NCBI RefSeq assembly: GCF_003063575.1
Contig: NZ_NESC01000004.1
Location: forward strand, 124,001-188,000
From: Limnohabitans sp. Jir72
GTDB lineage: Bacteria; Pseudomonadota; Gammaproteobacteria; Burkholderiales; Burkholderiaceae_C
Direction: 5' to 3'
DNA length: 64,000 nucleotides
Positions 43,361 through 50,811 of the stretch are shown piece after piece. A program made the translations under genes and the position numbers. The notes under the pieces are model-generated. The model made no database searches. It was not told the origin of the DNA and worked only from the letters and a program-made list of their open reading frames with translations. Within the stretch, counting starts at the first letter, position 1; every line of letters starts with the position of its first letter.

Positions 43361-43867
43361 ATGAACGCAACATCCACCACCAACCAAACCGCTGCACCCA
43401 GCACAAGTGCCAGCAAGGCTGTGAGCCCTGCCCCCGAGGCTGCGGCCAAAGCCCCTGCCAAAAAAGCACGGACGACATCACCCAAAGCCAAGCCGTCAAC
43501 AACTCAGCGCGCACCCCAAGCAGCTTCCAAGGCAGCACCTGCCAAAGCGCCAGCCAAAGCACCGCGCAAAGCCGCACTCAAGCCAACACCTGTCAAGCCG
43601 CCTGTGACCAAGCCTGAAGCGGCCAAAGCCAAACCGGTCAAAGAGAAAAAAGTCAAAGTCGTGCGCGACAGCTTCACCATCCCAAAAACCGAATTCACCC
43701 AACTTGCAGATATGAAAAAACGCGCCATGACACTGGGCGTTGAAATCAAAAAAAGCGAATTGATCCGTGCCGGCCTGCAAGTCATCTCGGGTTTGCCAGA
43801 TGCCAGCTTCAAGAAAGCACTGGCGGCCATCCCCACCGTGAAAACAGGACGCCCCAGCAAGTCCTGA
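43361..43867 (+). CDS. Histone H1-like tail with C-terminal ribbon-helix-helix-like domain
   Basis: A 168 aa protein. Residues 1-100 are low-complexity Ala/Lys/Pro/Thr (repeats such as APAKAPAKAPRKAALK), like H1-type tails of AlgP or PhaF. The last 65 residues form a compact domain: RDSFTIPKTEFTQLADMKKR, then VEIKKSELIRAGLQVISGL, whose strand-helix-helix pattern and KSELIRAGL resemble RHH DNA-binding proteins. An excellent AAAAGGAG site precedes the ATG. It lies between ppx and sixA. The basic tail could bind DNA or polyphosphate; neither is shown. Confidence 0.72.
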   Translation: MNATSTTNQTAAPSTSASKAVSPAPEAAAKAPAKKARTTSPKAKPSTTQRAPQAASKAAPAKAPAKAPRKAALKPTPVKPPVTKPEAAKAKPVKEKKVKVVRDSFTIPKTEFTQLADMKKRAMTLGVEIKKSELIRAGLQVISGLPDASFKKALAAIPTVKTGRPSKS

Positions 43868-43871
43868 AGGC

Positions 43872-44333
43872 TTAAAGCCGATCCGCGACGGTGACCGACA
43901 TGATCACCGTCTGATCGATGCCGTCACGTTGGCGGCTGCGCAACCACCAGACGGACCCCTTGCGAACAGGGCAGGGCGTGTCCCCCATCTGCAGCAAGCG
44001 GGAAGCCACCGCGCCCAGCGATGGCTGATGCCCCACCAGAACCACAGGGTATTTGGCATGGGGCCAGCCCGCCGCTTCCAGCAAGTCATCCACGGATGCA
44101 CCTGGCGACAGGGCATCACGCACTTTGTACCGACGCCCCAAAGCACGCACGGTCTGTTCGGCCCGGACCGCTGGGCTGCTGAACACCCTCACCCCTTCGG
44201 GTAACTGACGATCAAGCCAAACCGCCATTCGAGTGGCGTGCTTTTCACCCCGCGCTGTCAAAGCCCGCTGCATATCGTCCTGGCCCGCCTCGGCATCGTG
44301 GGCTTCGGCGTGTCGCCACAAGATCAAGTCCAT
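43872..44333 (-). CDS. sixA: Phosphohistidine phosphatase SixA
   Basis: A 153 aa histidine phosphatase with the catalytic RHG-type motif RHAEA near the N-terminus (MDLILWRHAEAHDAEAG) and the second His in VLVGHQPSLGAVA. SixA removes phosphate from phosphohistidine on phosphotransfer proteins. It follows ppk1 by 9 bp, so it is probably cotranscribed under the ppk1 Pho box; PPK1 itself works through a phosphohistidine, a suggestive pairing. Confidence 0.9.
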   Translation of the reverse strand: MDLILWRHAEAHDAEAGQDDMQRALTARGEKHATRMAVWLDRQLPEGVRVFSSPAVRAEQTVRALGRRYKVRDALSPGASVDDLLEAAGWPHAKYPVVLVGHQPSLGAVASRLLQMGDTPCPVRKGSVWWLRSRQRDGIDQTVIMSVTVADRL

Positions 44334-44342
44334 GAACAACCC

Positions 44343-46418
44343 TCACTTCACTGCGCTGTAACGCGCCATCAGCGCGCTTTGTGCCCCATGCCCCGGGGCG
44401 TTCAAGCCCACACGGTGATAACGGCCATCGGTCGCCAGATCCCAGGCATCCTTGCTGTCGTGCAGATAGGCCAGCAAGCATTCATCAATGATGCGTTGGC
44501 GCAAGATGGGGTCATCGACTGGCCAGGCCAGTTCAACGCGCCGCATCATGTTGCGGCTCATCCAGTCGGCACTCGACAGGTACAAAGACTCCGTCTCGCC
44601 CGCACGGAAATAAAACACCCGTGAATGCTCCAGAAACCGGCCAATCACCGAGCGTACCCGGATGTTTTCACTCACCCCTGGTACGCCTGCGGGCAGCATG
44701 CAAGCGCCGCGCACAATCAAATCGATCCTGGCGCCTTGTTGGCCCGCCGCCAGCAGGGCTTCGATCAGCGGCACATCGGTCAAGGAATTCATCTTCAAGA
44801 CAATGCGACCGCCCCGCCCGGCTTGTGCAGCCGCACCCGCTGCACGGATGCGCGAGAGCATGTCCGCGTGCAAGGTGAACGGCGCAACCAACAAACGTTT
44901 CATCTTTGGCAAACGGCTCTGGCTGGCCAGGTGTCCGAACAGCTGGTCCATGTCGGCCGTGATGGCCGCATCGGCCGTGAGGTAACTGATGTCGGTGTAC
45001 AGCCTGGCCGTTCGCGGGTTGTAGTTGCCCGTGGACAAATGCCCGTAGCGCCGCAATGTGCGGCCTTCTCTGCGGGTGATCAAGAGCATCTTGGCATGGG
45101 TCTTCAGGCCCACCACACCATAGACCACCTGTGCGCCGATGGACTCCAGCTGCTCGGCCCAGTTGATGTTGGCTTCTTCGTCAAAACGGGCTTTGAGCTC
45201 TACCACCGCCGTGACCTCTTTGCCCTGACGCACCGCTTCACACAGCAGATCCATCATGGCCGGGTCACTGCCCGTGCGGTAGATGGTCTGTTTGATCGCC
45301 AGCACATTCGGGTCCGACACCGCCTCGCGCAAGAACGCCAGCACACCATCAAAACTTTCAAAGGGTTGGTGAAAAAGCACATCACCTTGGCGCAGTCGGG
45401 CGAGGATGGAGCCGTGGCTGGGCAACTGCACCGGAAAACTGGCCTTGTAGGGGGGGAACAACAGATGTGGTGCTTGTGCCAGATCGATCAACTGCATCAA
45501 GCGCACCAGGTTCACCGGGCCATTGACACGAAACACCGACAACTCTGGCAACTGAAATTCCTTGCGCAAGAATTCGGCCAGTCGCAGCGAGCAATCGGAC
45601 GAGACCTCCAGCCGGACCGATTGACCGTAATTGCGGTGCTGCAAGCCTTCGCGCAGTGCCGTGCGCAAGTTGCCAATGTCGTCTTCATCGACGGCCAGAT
45701 CCGAGTGACGGGTGACCCTGAACTGCGAGAACTGGCCCACCACACGGCCAGGAAAAAGCTCACTCAAATGCGCCCGGATCACACTCGACAAGAGCACAAA
45801 AGAAGTGGTGCCATTGCAAAGCTTGGCGGGCAGTGGAATCAATCGGGGCAAGACCCGTGGCACCTTGACGATGGCGATCTCGTTGGACCTTCCAAATGCA
45901 TCCTTGCCGGACAACTGGACAATGAAGTTCAGCGATTTGTTGGCCACTTGCGGAAAAGGGTGTGCGGGATCGAGGCCCACGGGCACCAGCAAGGGCTGCA
46001 CCTCGCGGCGGAAGTAGCTGCTTACCCAACGGCGTTGCTCGGCATTGCGCTCGCCATGCGAGAGGACTCGAAAGCCCTGACGCTCCAGTGCGGGCAACAA
46101 GTCATCGTTGTACAGCGCATATTGGCGGGCCACCATGGCATTGGCTTGCTCGGTGATGGCCGCCAGACTTTCAGCCGTGTAGGGTCCAGAACGCAGACCT
46201 TGCAAGGCCCCCATCACATGCGGCTCGGCACGCACTTCGAAAAACTCGTCCAGGTTAGAAGAGACGATACACAAATAGCGCAAACGCTCCAGCAAGGGCA
46301 CATCGGGGCGATGTGCCCAATCGAGCACCCGCTCGTTGAAAGCCAGAATGCTCAAGTCTCGGTCCAGCAAGGACGATGGTGCTTTGTCGCTGTGACTGTT
46401 GGAGGATTCAGAACTCAT
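44343..46418 (-). CDS. ppk: Polyphosphate kinase 1
   Basis: Makes long-chain polyphosphate from ATP. It is 691 aa, usual length. N-domain LLDRDLSILAFNERVLDWA and LCIVSSNLDEFFEVR; catalytic phosphohistidine regions in VGLKTHAKMLLITRREG (phospholipase-D-like HxK) and a second such site near HSRVFYFRAGE. The GNYNPRTARLYTDISYLT motif is present. A Pho box lies upstream. It is downstream of the agt-plcP-olsB operon with 64 bp between. Confidence 0.97.
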   Translation of the reverse strand: MSSESSNSHSDKAPSSLLDRDLSILAFNERVLDWAHRPDVPLLERLRYLCIVSSNLDEFFEVRAEPHVMGALQGLRSGPYTAESLAAITEQANAMVARQYALYNDDLLPALERQGFRVLSHGERNAEQRRWVSSYFRREVQPLLVPVGLDPAHPFPQVANKSLNFIVQLSGKDAFGRSNEIAIVKVPRVLPRLIPLPAKLCNGTTSFVLLSSVIRAHLSELFPGRVVGQFSQFRVTRHSDLAVDEDDIGNLRTALREGLQHRNYGQSVRLEVSSDCSLRLAEFLRKEFQLPELSVFRVNGPVNLVRLMQLIDLAQAPHLLFPPYKASFPVQLPSHGSILARLRQGDVLFHQPFESFDGVLAFLREAVSDPNVLAIKQTIYRTGSDPAMMDLLCEAVRQGKEVTAVVELKARFDEEANINWAEQLESIGAQVVYGVVGLKTHAKMLLITRREGRTLRRYGHLSTGNYNPRTARLYTDISYLTADAAITADMDQLFGHLASQSRLPKMKRLLVAPFTLHADMLSRIRAAGAAAQAGRGGRIVLKMNSLTDVPLIEALLAAGQQGARIDLIVRGACMLPAGVPGVSENIRVRSVIGRFLEHSRVFYFRAGETESLYLSSADWMSRNMMRRVELAWPVDDPILRQRIIDECLLAYLHDSKDAWDLATDGRYHRVGLNAPGHGAQSALMARYSAVK

Positions 46419-46464
46419 GATCTTTTATTTTCATCTCAATGCGGTCTGATCCTAAGAACTATTC

Positions 46465-46482
46465 AAGTCACTTTGATGACAA
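46465..46482 (-). promoter_or_regulatory. PhoB box upstream of ppk1
   Basis: Minus strand TTGTCATCAAAGTGACTT: perfect first half-site, second half-site GTGACTT, G-to-G spacing 11. It begins right after the stop codon of the upstream glycosyltransferase and ends 46 bases before the ppk1 ATG. Confidence 0.7.
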
Positions 46483-47541
46483 TTATGTGAACACCTCGCG
46501 CCCATCCTCCGTGCGTTGGCGCACATTGACCAAGTGCGAAGCAAAGCTTTTGGCCGTCTGAGGCCAATCAAAGTGCATGGCGCGTCTGCGGGCTTCATGT
46601 CGCGGCACCTGCAGGGCGTGCGCTACCGCATGGCCGAGGTCTTCGTGCAACACGCCACCCACAACGTCCGCATGGTCTGCCCCCAAGACCTGCAAGGGGC
46701 CATCCACCGGGTAGGCGGCCACCGGCGTGCCGCAAGCCATGGCTTCGAGCATGACCAAACCGAAGGTCTCATTTTTGGAAGGAAACACGAAGACATCGCT
46801 GGCGGCGTAGATTTGGGCCAATTCGGTGCGGGGCAAAACGCCCATCCACACCACACCGGGAAAACGCTGACGCAAACTGTCCTCCAAAGGCCCTACCCCA
46901 CAGACGATGCGGGTGCCCGGCAGCTTCATCGACAAAAAGGCTTCGATGTTTTTTTCGTAAGACACACGGCCAACAAACAAAGACAAAGGTCTTGGCAAAT
47001 GGGCCAAAGCGGGCAAGTCCAGCGGCTTGTCATGGTATTGGAACAAGCCCAGGTCCACCCCGTGGGTCCAGGACTTGAGCTGGGCGAATCCTCTGGCCTT
47101 GAGCATCTCAAGCACGCCCTGCGTGGGCACCATCACCCCCGAAGAAGGCCGGTGAAAGTGGCGAAACAAAGCGTAACCCCATGACAGTGGAACCCGCAAA
47201 GCGGCATGCAATATTTCCGGGAATTTGGTGTGAAAGGCCGTGGTGAAGGCCAGCTTTTTTTTCAGGCAATAGCGACGCGCCGCCCAGCCGATTGGGCCTT
47301 CCGTGGCCAGATGGATCGCATCGGGCTGCAATTTGTCGAGCATTTTGGCCAAAGGCTTGGCAGGGCGAACGGCCAGATCGATGCCCTTGTAACCCGGGCA
47401 AGGCTTGTTGCGAAACAAACCAGGATGGATCACTTCCACCTGCACGCCCAAGGGGGCCAAAGCCACCACCAACTCCTGCAAGGTCGTGACCACGCCGTTG
47501 ATTTGTGGATGCCATGCATCGGTGATCAAGGCCAGTTTCAT
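46483..47541 (-). CDS. agt: Agt-like glycosyltransferase (GT4) of the lipid-remodelling operon
   Basis: A 352 aa GT-B enzyme. N-terminal LALITDAWHPQINGVVTTL and IHLATEGPIGWAARRYC are the marks of the Agt group that glycosylates diacylglycerol; the C-terminal domain has FVGRVSYEKNIEAFLS and EX7E in NETFGLVMLEAMACGTP. Its ATG overlaps the stop of the PlcP-like gene (ATGA). Known alphaproteobacterial plcP-agt pairs turn phospholipid into diacylglycerol and then glycolipid when phosphate is scarce; the same pairing is seen here. The sugar donor (UDP-glucose or UDP-glucuronate) is not determined. Confidence 0.82.
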   Translation of the reverse strand: MKLALITDAWHPQINGVVTTLQELVVALAPLGVQVEVIHPGLFRNKPCPGYKGIDLAVRPAKPLAKMLDKLQPDAIHLATEGPIGWAARRYCLKKKLAFTTAFHTKFPEILHAALRVPLSWGYALFRHFHRPSSGVMVPTQGVLEMLKARGFAQLKSWTHGVDLGLFQYHDKPLDLPALAHLPRPLSLFVGRVSYEKNIEAFLSMKLPGTRIVCGVGPLEDSLRQRFPGVVWMGVLPRTELAQIYAASDVFVFPSKNETFGLVMLEAMACGTPVAAYPVDGPLQVLGADHADVVGGVLHEDLGHAVAHALQVPRHEARRRAMHFDWPQTAKSFASHLVNVRQRTEDGREVFT

Positions 47542-48458
47542 GCGAGGGCCTCCGCGGCATGCATTTCACGCACCGTGACCGCCTCACCTGCACCCCAATG
47601 CACGATCTCCAGGCGACCGTCCATGTGCTCAACCAGTGCGGTGCGGCTTTCCACCCAATCACCGTCGTTGCAATACAAAATGCCGTTGACGTCACGGATC
47701 TCGGCGTGGTGGATGTGCCCACACACGACACCGTCATACCCTCGGCGCTTGGCCTCTTGGGCCACTGCCACTTCAAAGTCGCTGATGAAGTTCACGGCTT
47801 TCTTGACCTTGAGTTTCAAATAGGCCGACAAAGACCAATACCCCAAACCCATGCGGGCACGCCAACTGTTAAGGTAGCGGTTGAGCTTCAAGGTCAATTC
47901 ATACAACCAGTCACCCACATAAGCCAGCCACTTGGCGCACTGGATCACGCCGTCAAAATGGTCGCCATGGATCACCCACAACTTGAGGCCTGTGGCCGTG
48001 GTGTGCACCGTGTCATGAAGCACCTCCACACCGCCAAAGGCATGCCCCACGAAGTGCCGCGCAAACTCATCGTGGTTGCCAGGCACATAAATGACGCGGC
48101 AGCCCTTGCGCGCACGGCGAAGCAACTTCTGCACCACATCGTTGTGACTTTGAGGCCAGAACCAGCGGCGGCGCAGCTGCCAGCCATCCACAATGTCGCC
48201 CACCAAATACAGCGTGTCACAGCGGTGCTGCTTCAAAAAATCCAACAAGGCATCGGCCTGAAATCCGGGCGTTCCGATGTGCAAGTCTGAAATGAAAATC
48301 GCCCGCAACCGTGGGCGGTCTGCGGGCGAATCATCCTCTTCTGGTGGTGCTGCAGCATCGACAGGCACATCGACCGCAGCACCGGCCAGCGGTCTTGTGG
48401 CCATGGGCGATGCCTCAAACAGCAAGGCCGTTTGCAGGTCTGCGGTCGGCACGCGCAT
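47538..48458 (-). CDS. plcP: PlcP-like metallophosphoesterase (UDP-2,3-diacylglucosamine diphosphatase family)
   Basis: A 306 aa calcineurin-like phosphoesterase. Motifs: AIFISDLHIGTPGFQAD, LVGDIVDGW, VIYVPGNHDEFAR, VIHGDHFDGV and VCGHIHHAEIRDVNG. The family (COG2908-type) covers LpxH and the phospholipase C PlcP. The length, the WFWPQSHNDVVQKLLRRARKG stretch and coupling to an Agt-like gene fit PlcP, which removes the phosphate head group from phosphatidylcholine or phosphatidylethanolamine. A 60-residue N-terminal extension (Ala/Pro/Asp-rich) is unusual. The start overlaps the olsB stop by one base. Confidence 0.75.
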   Translation of the reverse strand: MRVPTADLQTALLFEASPMATRPLAGAAVDVPVDAAAPPEEDDSPADRPRLRAIFISDLHIGTPGFQADALLDFLKQHRCDTLYLVGDIVDGWQLRRRWFWPQSHNDVVQKLLRRARKGCRVIYVPGNHDEFARHFVGHAFGGVEVLHDTVHTTATGLKLWVIHGDHFDGVIQCAKWLAYVGDWLYELTLKLNRYLNSWRARMGLGYWSLSAYLKLKVKKAVNFISDFEVAVAQEAKRRGYDGVVCGHIHHAEIRDVNGILYCNDGDWVESRTALVEHMDGRLEIVHWGAGEAVTVREMHAAEALA

Positions 48459-49300
48459 CAGACACTCCCCGAGAAGTGACGGCGATAGCGTGCAGGGATA
48501 TCGGCCGTCTGCATCATCATGGGCAAATCGGCCGTGTTGAAATCCGGGTCCCAGGCAGGAGCGCCCAAAATCTTGGCGCCCAAACGCAAGTAGCCTTTGA
48601 TCAGCGCTGGCGGCTCGATCGACAGGTCATGCTCAAGTGCATCCACTGGCAAGGGCAGACGCGGGCGCACATGGTATTGGATCGACGCCAAATGCGTTTC
48701 ACGCAACTGGTGCCAGATGCTGGCCGCGGCATGGCCTGTGACCACCCCGTTGTGCAACATCGGGATGCTGGCGCAACCGATCATCACATCCAGGTGGTTG
48801 CGCTCCATGAATTCGAACAAGGCTCCCCACAGCGCCATGATCACGCCACCTTGGCGGTGGTCGGCATGCACGCAGCTGCGACCGAGCTCCACCATGCGGC
48901 TGCGCATGTCGCGCAAACGGGTCAAATCAAACTCGGTGTCGCTGTAAGTGCTGCCCGCGCGCTTGGCCTGCTCGGGCGTCAACACGCGGTAGGTGCCGAT
49001 CACCTGGCCTGTTTCGGATTCACGCACCAGCAAATGCTCGCAATAGTCATCGAACAAATCGATGTCATGACCAGGCACCTTGGTGGACAAGCGGGCGCCC
49101 ATCTCGGTGCCGAAAATGTCAAACCTCAGTCGCTGTGCTTCGCGGACTTCGTCCTGATGTTTTGCCCAACTGACCTCAATAGCGCTTTTGGCACGGCGAG
49201 GCAGGAAATCCACAGCGGAGTTGGACTGCGCCGGATGAAGTGACCCCCTGGGCAAATTCAACGGGGACAATGCGAAAGTGGGGTTGGGCAACTCTTTCAT
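48458..49300 (-). CDS. olsB: OlsB-like GNAT N-acyltransferase (ornithine lipid synthesis)
   Basis: A 280 aa acyltransferase of the OlsB group (Acetyltransf_5 fold). Visible: EVREAQRLRFDIFGTEMGARL, DIDLFDDYCEHLLVRE, VIGTYRVLTPEQA, RMVELGRSCVHADHR and DVMIGCASIPMLHNG. OlsB joins a 3-hydroxyacyl group to ornithine, giving lyso-ornithine lipid; the O-acyltransferase OlsA is not in the window. The start MKELPNPTFALSP has AAAGGAG 7 bases before it. First gene of the olsB-plcP-agt operon, with a Pho box just upstream. Confidence 0.85.
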   Translation of the reverse strand: MKELPNPTFALSPLNLPRGSLHPAQSNSAVDFLPRRAKSAIEVSWAKHQDEVREAQRLRFDIFGTEMGARLSTKVPGHDIDLFDDYCEHLLVRESETGQVIGTYRVLTPEQAKRAGSTYSDTEFDLTRLRDMRSRMVELGRSCVHADHRQGGVIMALWGALFEFMERNHLDVMIGCASIPMLHNGVVTGHAAASIWHQLRETHLASIQYHVRPRLPLPVDALEHDLSIEPPALIKGYLRLGAKILGAPAWDPDFNTADLPMMMQTADIPARYRRHFSGSV

Positions 49301-49366
49301 GAGGACACTCCTTTTGATCTGTCCCTCCATGATCAAAGGGGCTCATGACACCCAAAAGTCGAACTC

Positions 49367-49384
49367 ATGAAATTTTCATGACGC
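49367..49384 (-). promoter_or_regulatory. PhoB box upstream of olsB-plcP-agt
   Basis: Minus strand GCGTCATGAAAATTTCAT: half-sites GCGTCAT and ATTTCAT with 11-base spacing, overlapping the stop of the PhnZ-like gene and ending 66 bases before the olsB ATG. The centre is also palindromic (CATGAAAATTTCATG), so another regulator is possible. Confidence 0.55.
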
Positions 49385-49966
49385 CGCAGCTTGCATCAAT
49401 TTTTCAAGATGCATCAACGCATCATCCCGACTGTCTTCAAACCAGGCCTTCTTCTTGCCAAGGTCATCCCACACACGCAACTTCAACGCATCCTTGAAGT
49501 AAGGCTGCGCTTCAAACGAAGCGCACTCCTGAGAGGACATGACACCGCCTTGCAGGCCCAGACTCCGGGTCGAATCCTGCGAAAGTTTGGCCGCGTAGGC
49601 TCGGTTGGTCGTGACCAAATAACGCTTGGCCTGCACATGCAGACGGACCGGCTCCGCCACGGCTGAGCCAAACAAAGGGGCAAGGATGTCGGCCGCCACG
49701 GCTTCATGACGGTCGTCTTCACCACGCAAAGTGGGTGTACCCGGACTGTTGACCCACAGATGCCCCAAGTCATGCAACCAGCTGGCCAATTGCAACGCGG
49801 TGTTTGCGCCCGATTTTTCGGCCAATCTGCCGCATTGCCATGCGTGCTCGAGCTGTGTGACGGGCTCTCCAGCATAAAGACGATCACCCCCATAGCGGTA
49901 AAGGTCCAAAATCGTCTTGTGTCGTTCGTGCATGCGCGCATGTTGAATGAAGTTCATGACATCCAT
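49376..49966 (-). CDS. PhnZ-like HD-domain oxygenase (phosphonate degradation type)
   Basis: A 196 aa HD-superfamily protein. The metal-binding pattern is visible as EHAWQCGRLAE, LASWLHDLGHL and a distal His region EDDRHEAVAADIL. The stretch VRLHVQAKRYLVTTNRAYAAKLS and SLGLQGGVMSSQE match the phosphonate-associated HD proteins related to PhnZ, a mixed-valence di-iron oxygenase that cleaves the C-P bond of 1-hydroxy-2-aminoethylphosphonate. The partner hydroxylase PhnY is absent from the window. It lies between TauE/SafE and olsB on the same strand. A second start (49957) is possible. Confidence 0.75.
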   Translation of the reverse strand: MDVMNFIQHARMHERHKTILDLYRYGGDRLYAGEPVTQLEHAWQCGRLAEKSGANTALQLASWLHDLGHLWVNSPGTPTLRGEDDRHEAVAADILAPLFGSAVAEPVRLHVQAKRYLVTTNRAYAAKLSQDSTRSLGLQGGVMSSQECASFEAQPYFKDALKLRVWDDLGKKKAWFEDSRDDALMHLEKLMQAAAS

Positions 49967-49993
49967 GCGACAAGTCAGCAGCGCAAGATCACC

Positions 49994-50749
49994 TCAATGA
50001 AAACCATCCCACAACAGTTTGCTGCCCGTGAGGAACATGCCCAGATACACCAGCCGATAAAACATCACCGGCTCGATGCGCTTGGCAATGCGCACCCCCA
50101 TCCACACGCCCAAAGGCGCAAAAGGCAGCAAGACCAGCGAGGTCGCAAAATTTTGCAAGTCCAGCAAACCCAACCAGGCGTAAGGCACCCACTTGGCCAT
50201 ATTGATGAAGAAAAACAAAAAAGCCATGGTGCCGGTGAACACCACCGGCTTGAGCTTGAGCGGAATCACATACGCATTGACCGGCGGCCCGCCTGCATGC
50301 GCGATGAAACTGGTAAAGCCCGAGATCGTCAACAAGATCGCCCCCAGCCAAGCGGGTGGCGGCGCTCTGCCTGGCTGCGGCGGGAACAGCAAACGCTGCG
50401 CCAGAAACAACAAGGTGAATCCACCCACCAGGCCTGCGACCAGATGCGGGTTCATCACCTTGAACAACAAAGTGCCAATCAAGATGCCCAGCAAGCTGAA
50501 GGGCACCATGAAAGCCAGCAAGCGGCGGTCCAGCGTCTTCTTGTAAGCCGCCATGCCCAGCACATCCATGACGAACAACACCGGCATCAAGATGGCCGCC
50601 GCCTGAGGCACCGAGATGGCCAAGGCCATGACAGGCACAGCCAATGAGCCCAAGCCCGCGCCAAAGCCGCTTTTGCTGATGCCCAGCAGCAGCACAGCGG
50701 GAACGGAGACGAAGTAGAAAAAGGGGTCGGTGATGAAGGGCAGGTCCAC
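49994..50749 (-). CDS. TauE/SafE (TSUP) family permease
   Basis: A 251 aa membrane protein with about eight helices, typical of TSUP anion exporters for sulfite, sulfoacetate or related compounds. Features: SKSGFGAGLGSLAVPVMALA at the start of the fold and GFTSFIAHAGGPPVNAYVIP in the second repeat. It lies 27 bp before the PhnZ-like gene on the same strand, so the two may be cotranscribed; a phosphonate or sulfonate substrate cannot be told from sequence. Confidence 0.9.
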   Translation of the reverse strand: MDLPFITDPFFYFVSVPAVLLLGISKSGFGAGLGSLAVPVMALAISVPQAAAILMPVLFVMDVLGMAAYKKTLDRRLLAFMVPFSLLGILIGTLLFKVMNPHLVAGLVGGFTLLFLAQRLLFPPQPGRAPPPAWLGAILLTISGFTSFIAHAGGPPVNAYVIPLKLKPVVFTGTMAFLFFFINMAKWVPYAWLGLLDLQNFATSLVLLPFAPLGVWMGVRIAKRIEPVMFYRLVYLGMFLTGSKLLWDGFH

Positions 50750-50811
50750 GGCAGATCTTTCAGGTCAGCCATCTTAGCCCGGGCCTGCCCACAGCCGCCC
50801 CTGCAAGCACC

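Noticed and set aside
44625..46490. 621-residue plus-strand frame
   Set aside because: Antisense to ppk1, which shows all family motifs; shadow frame.
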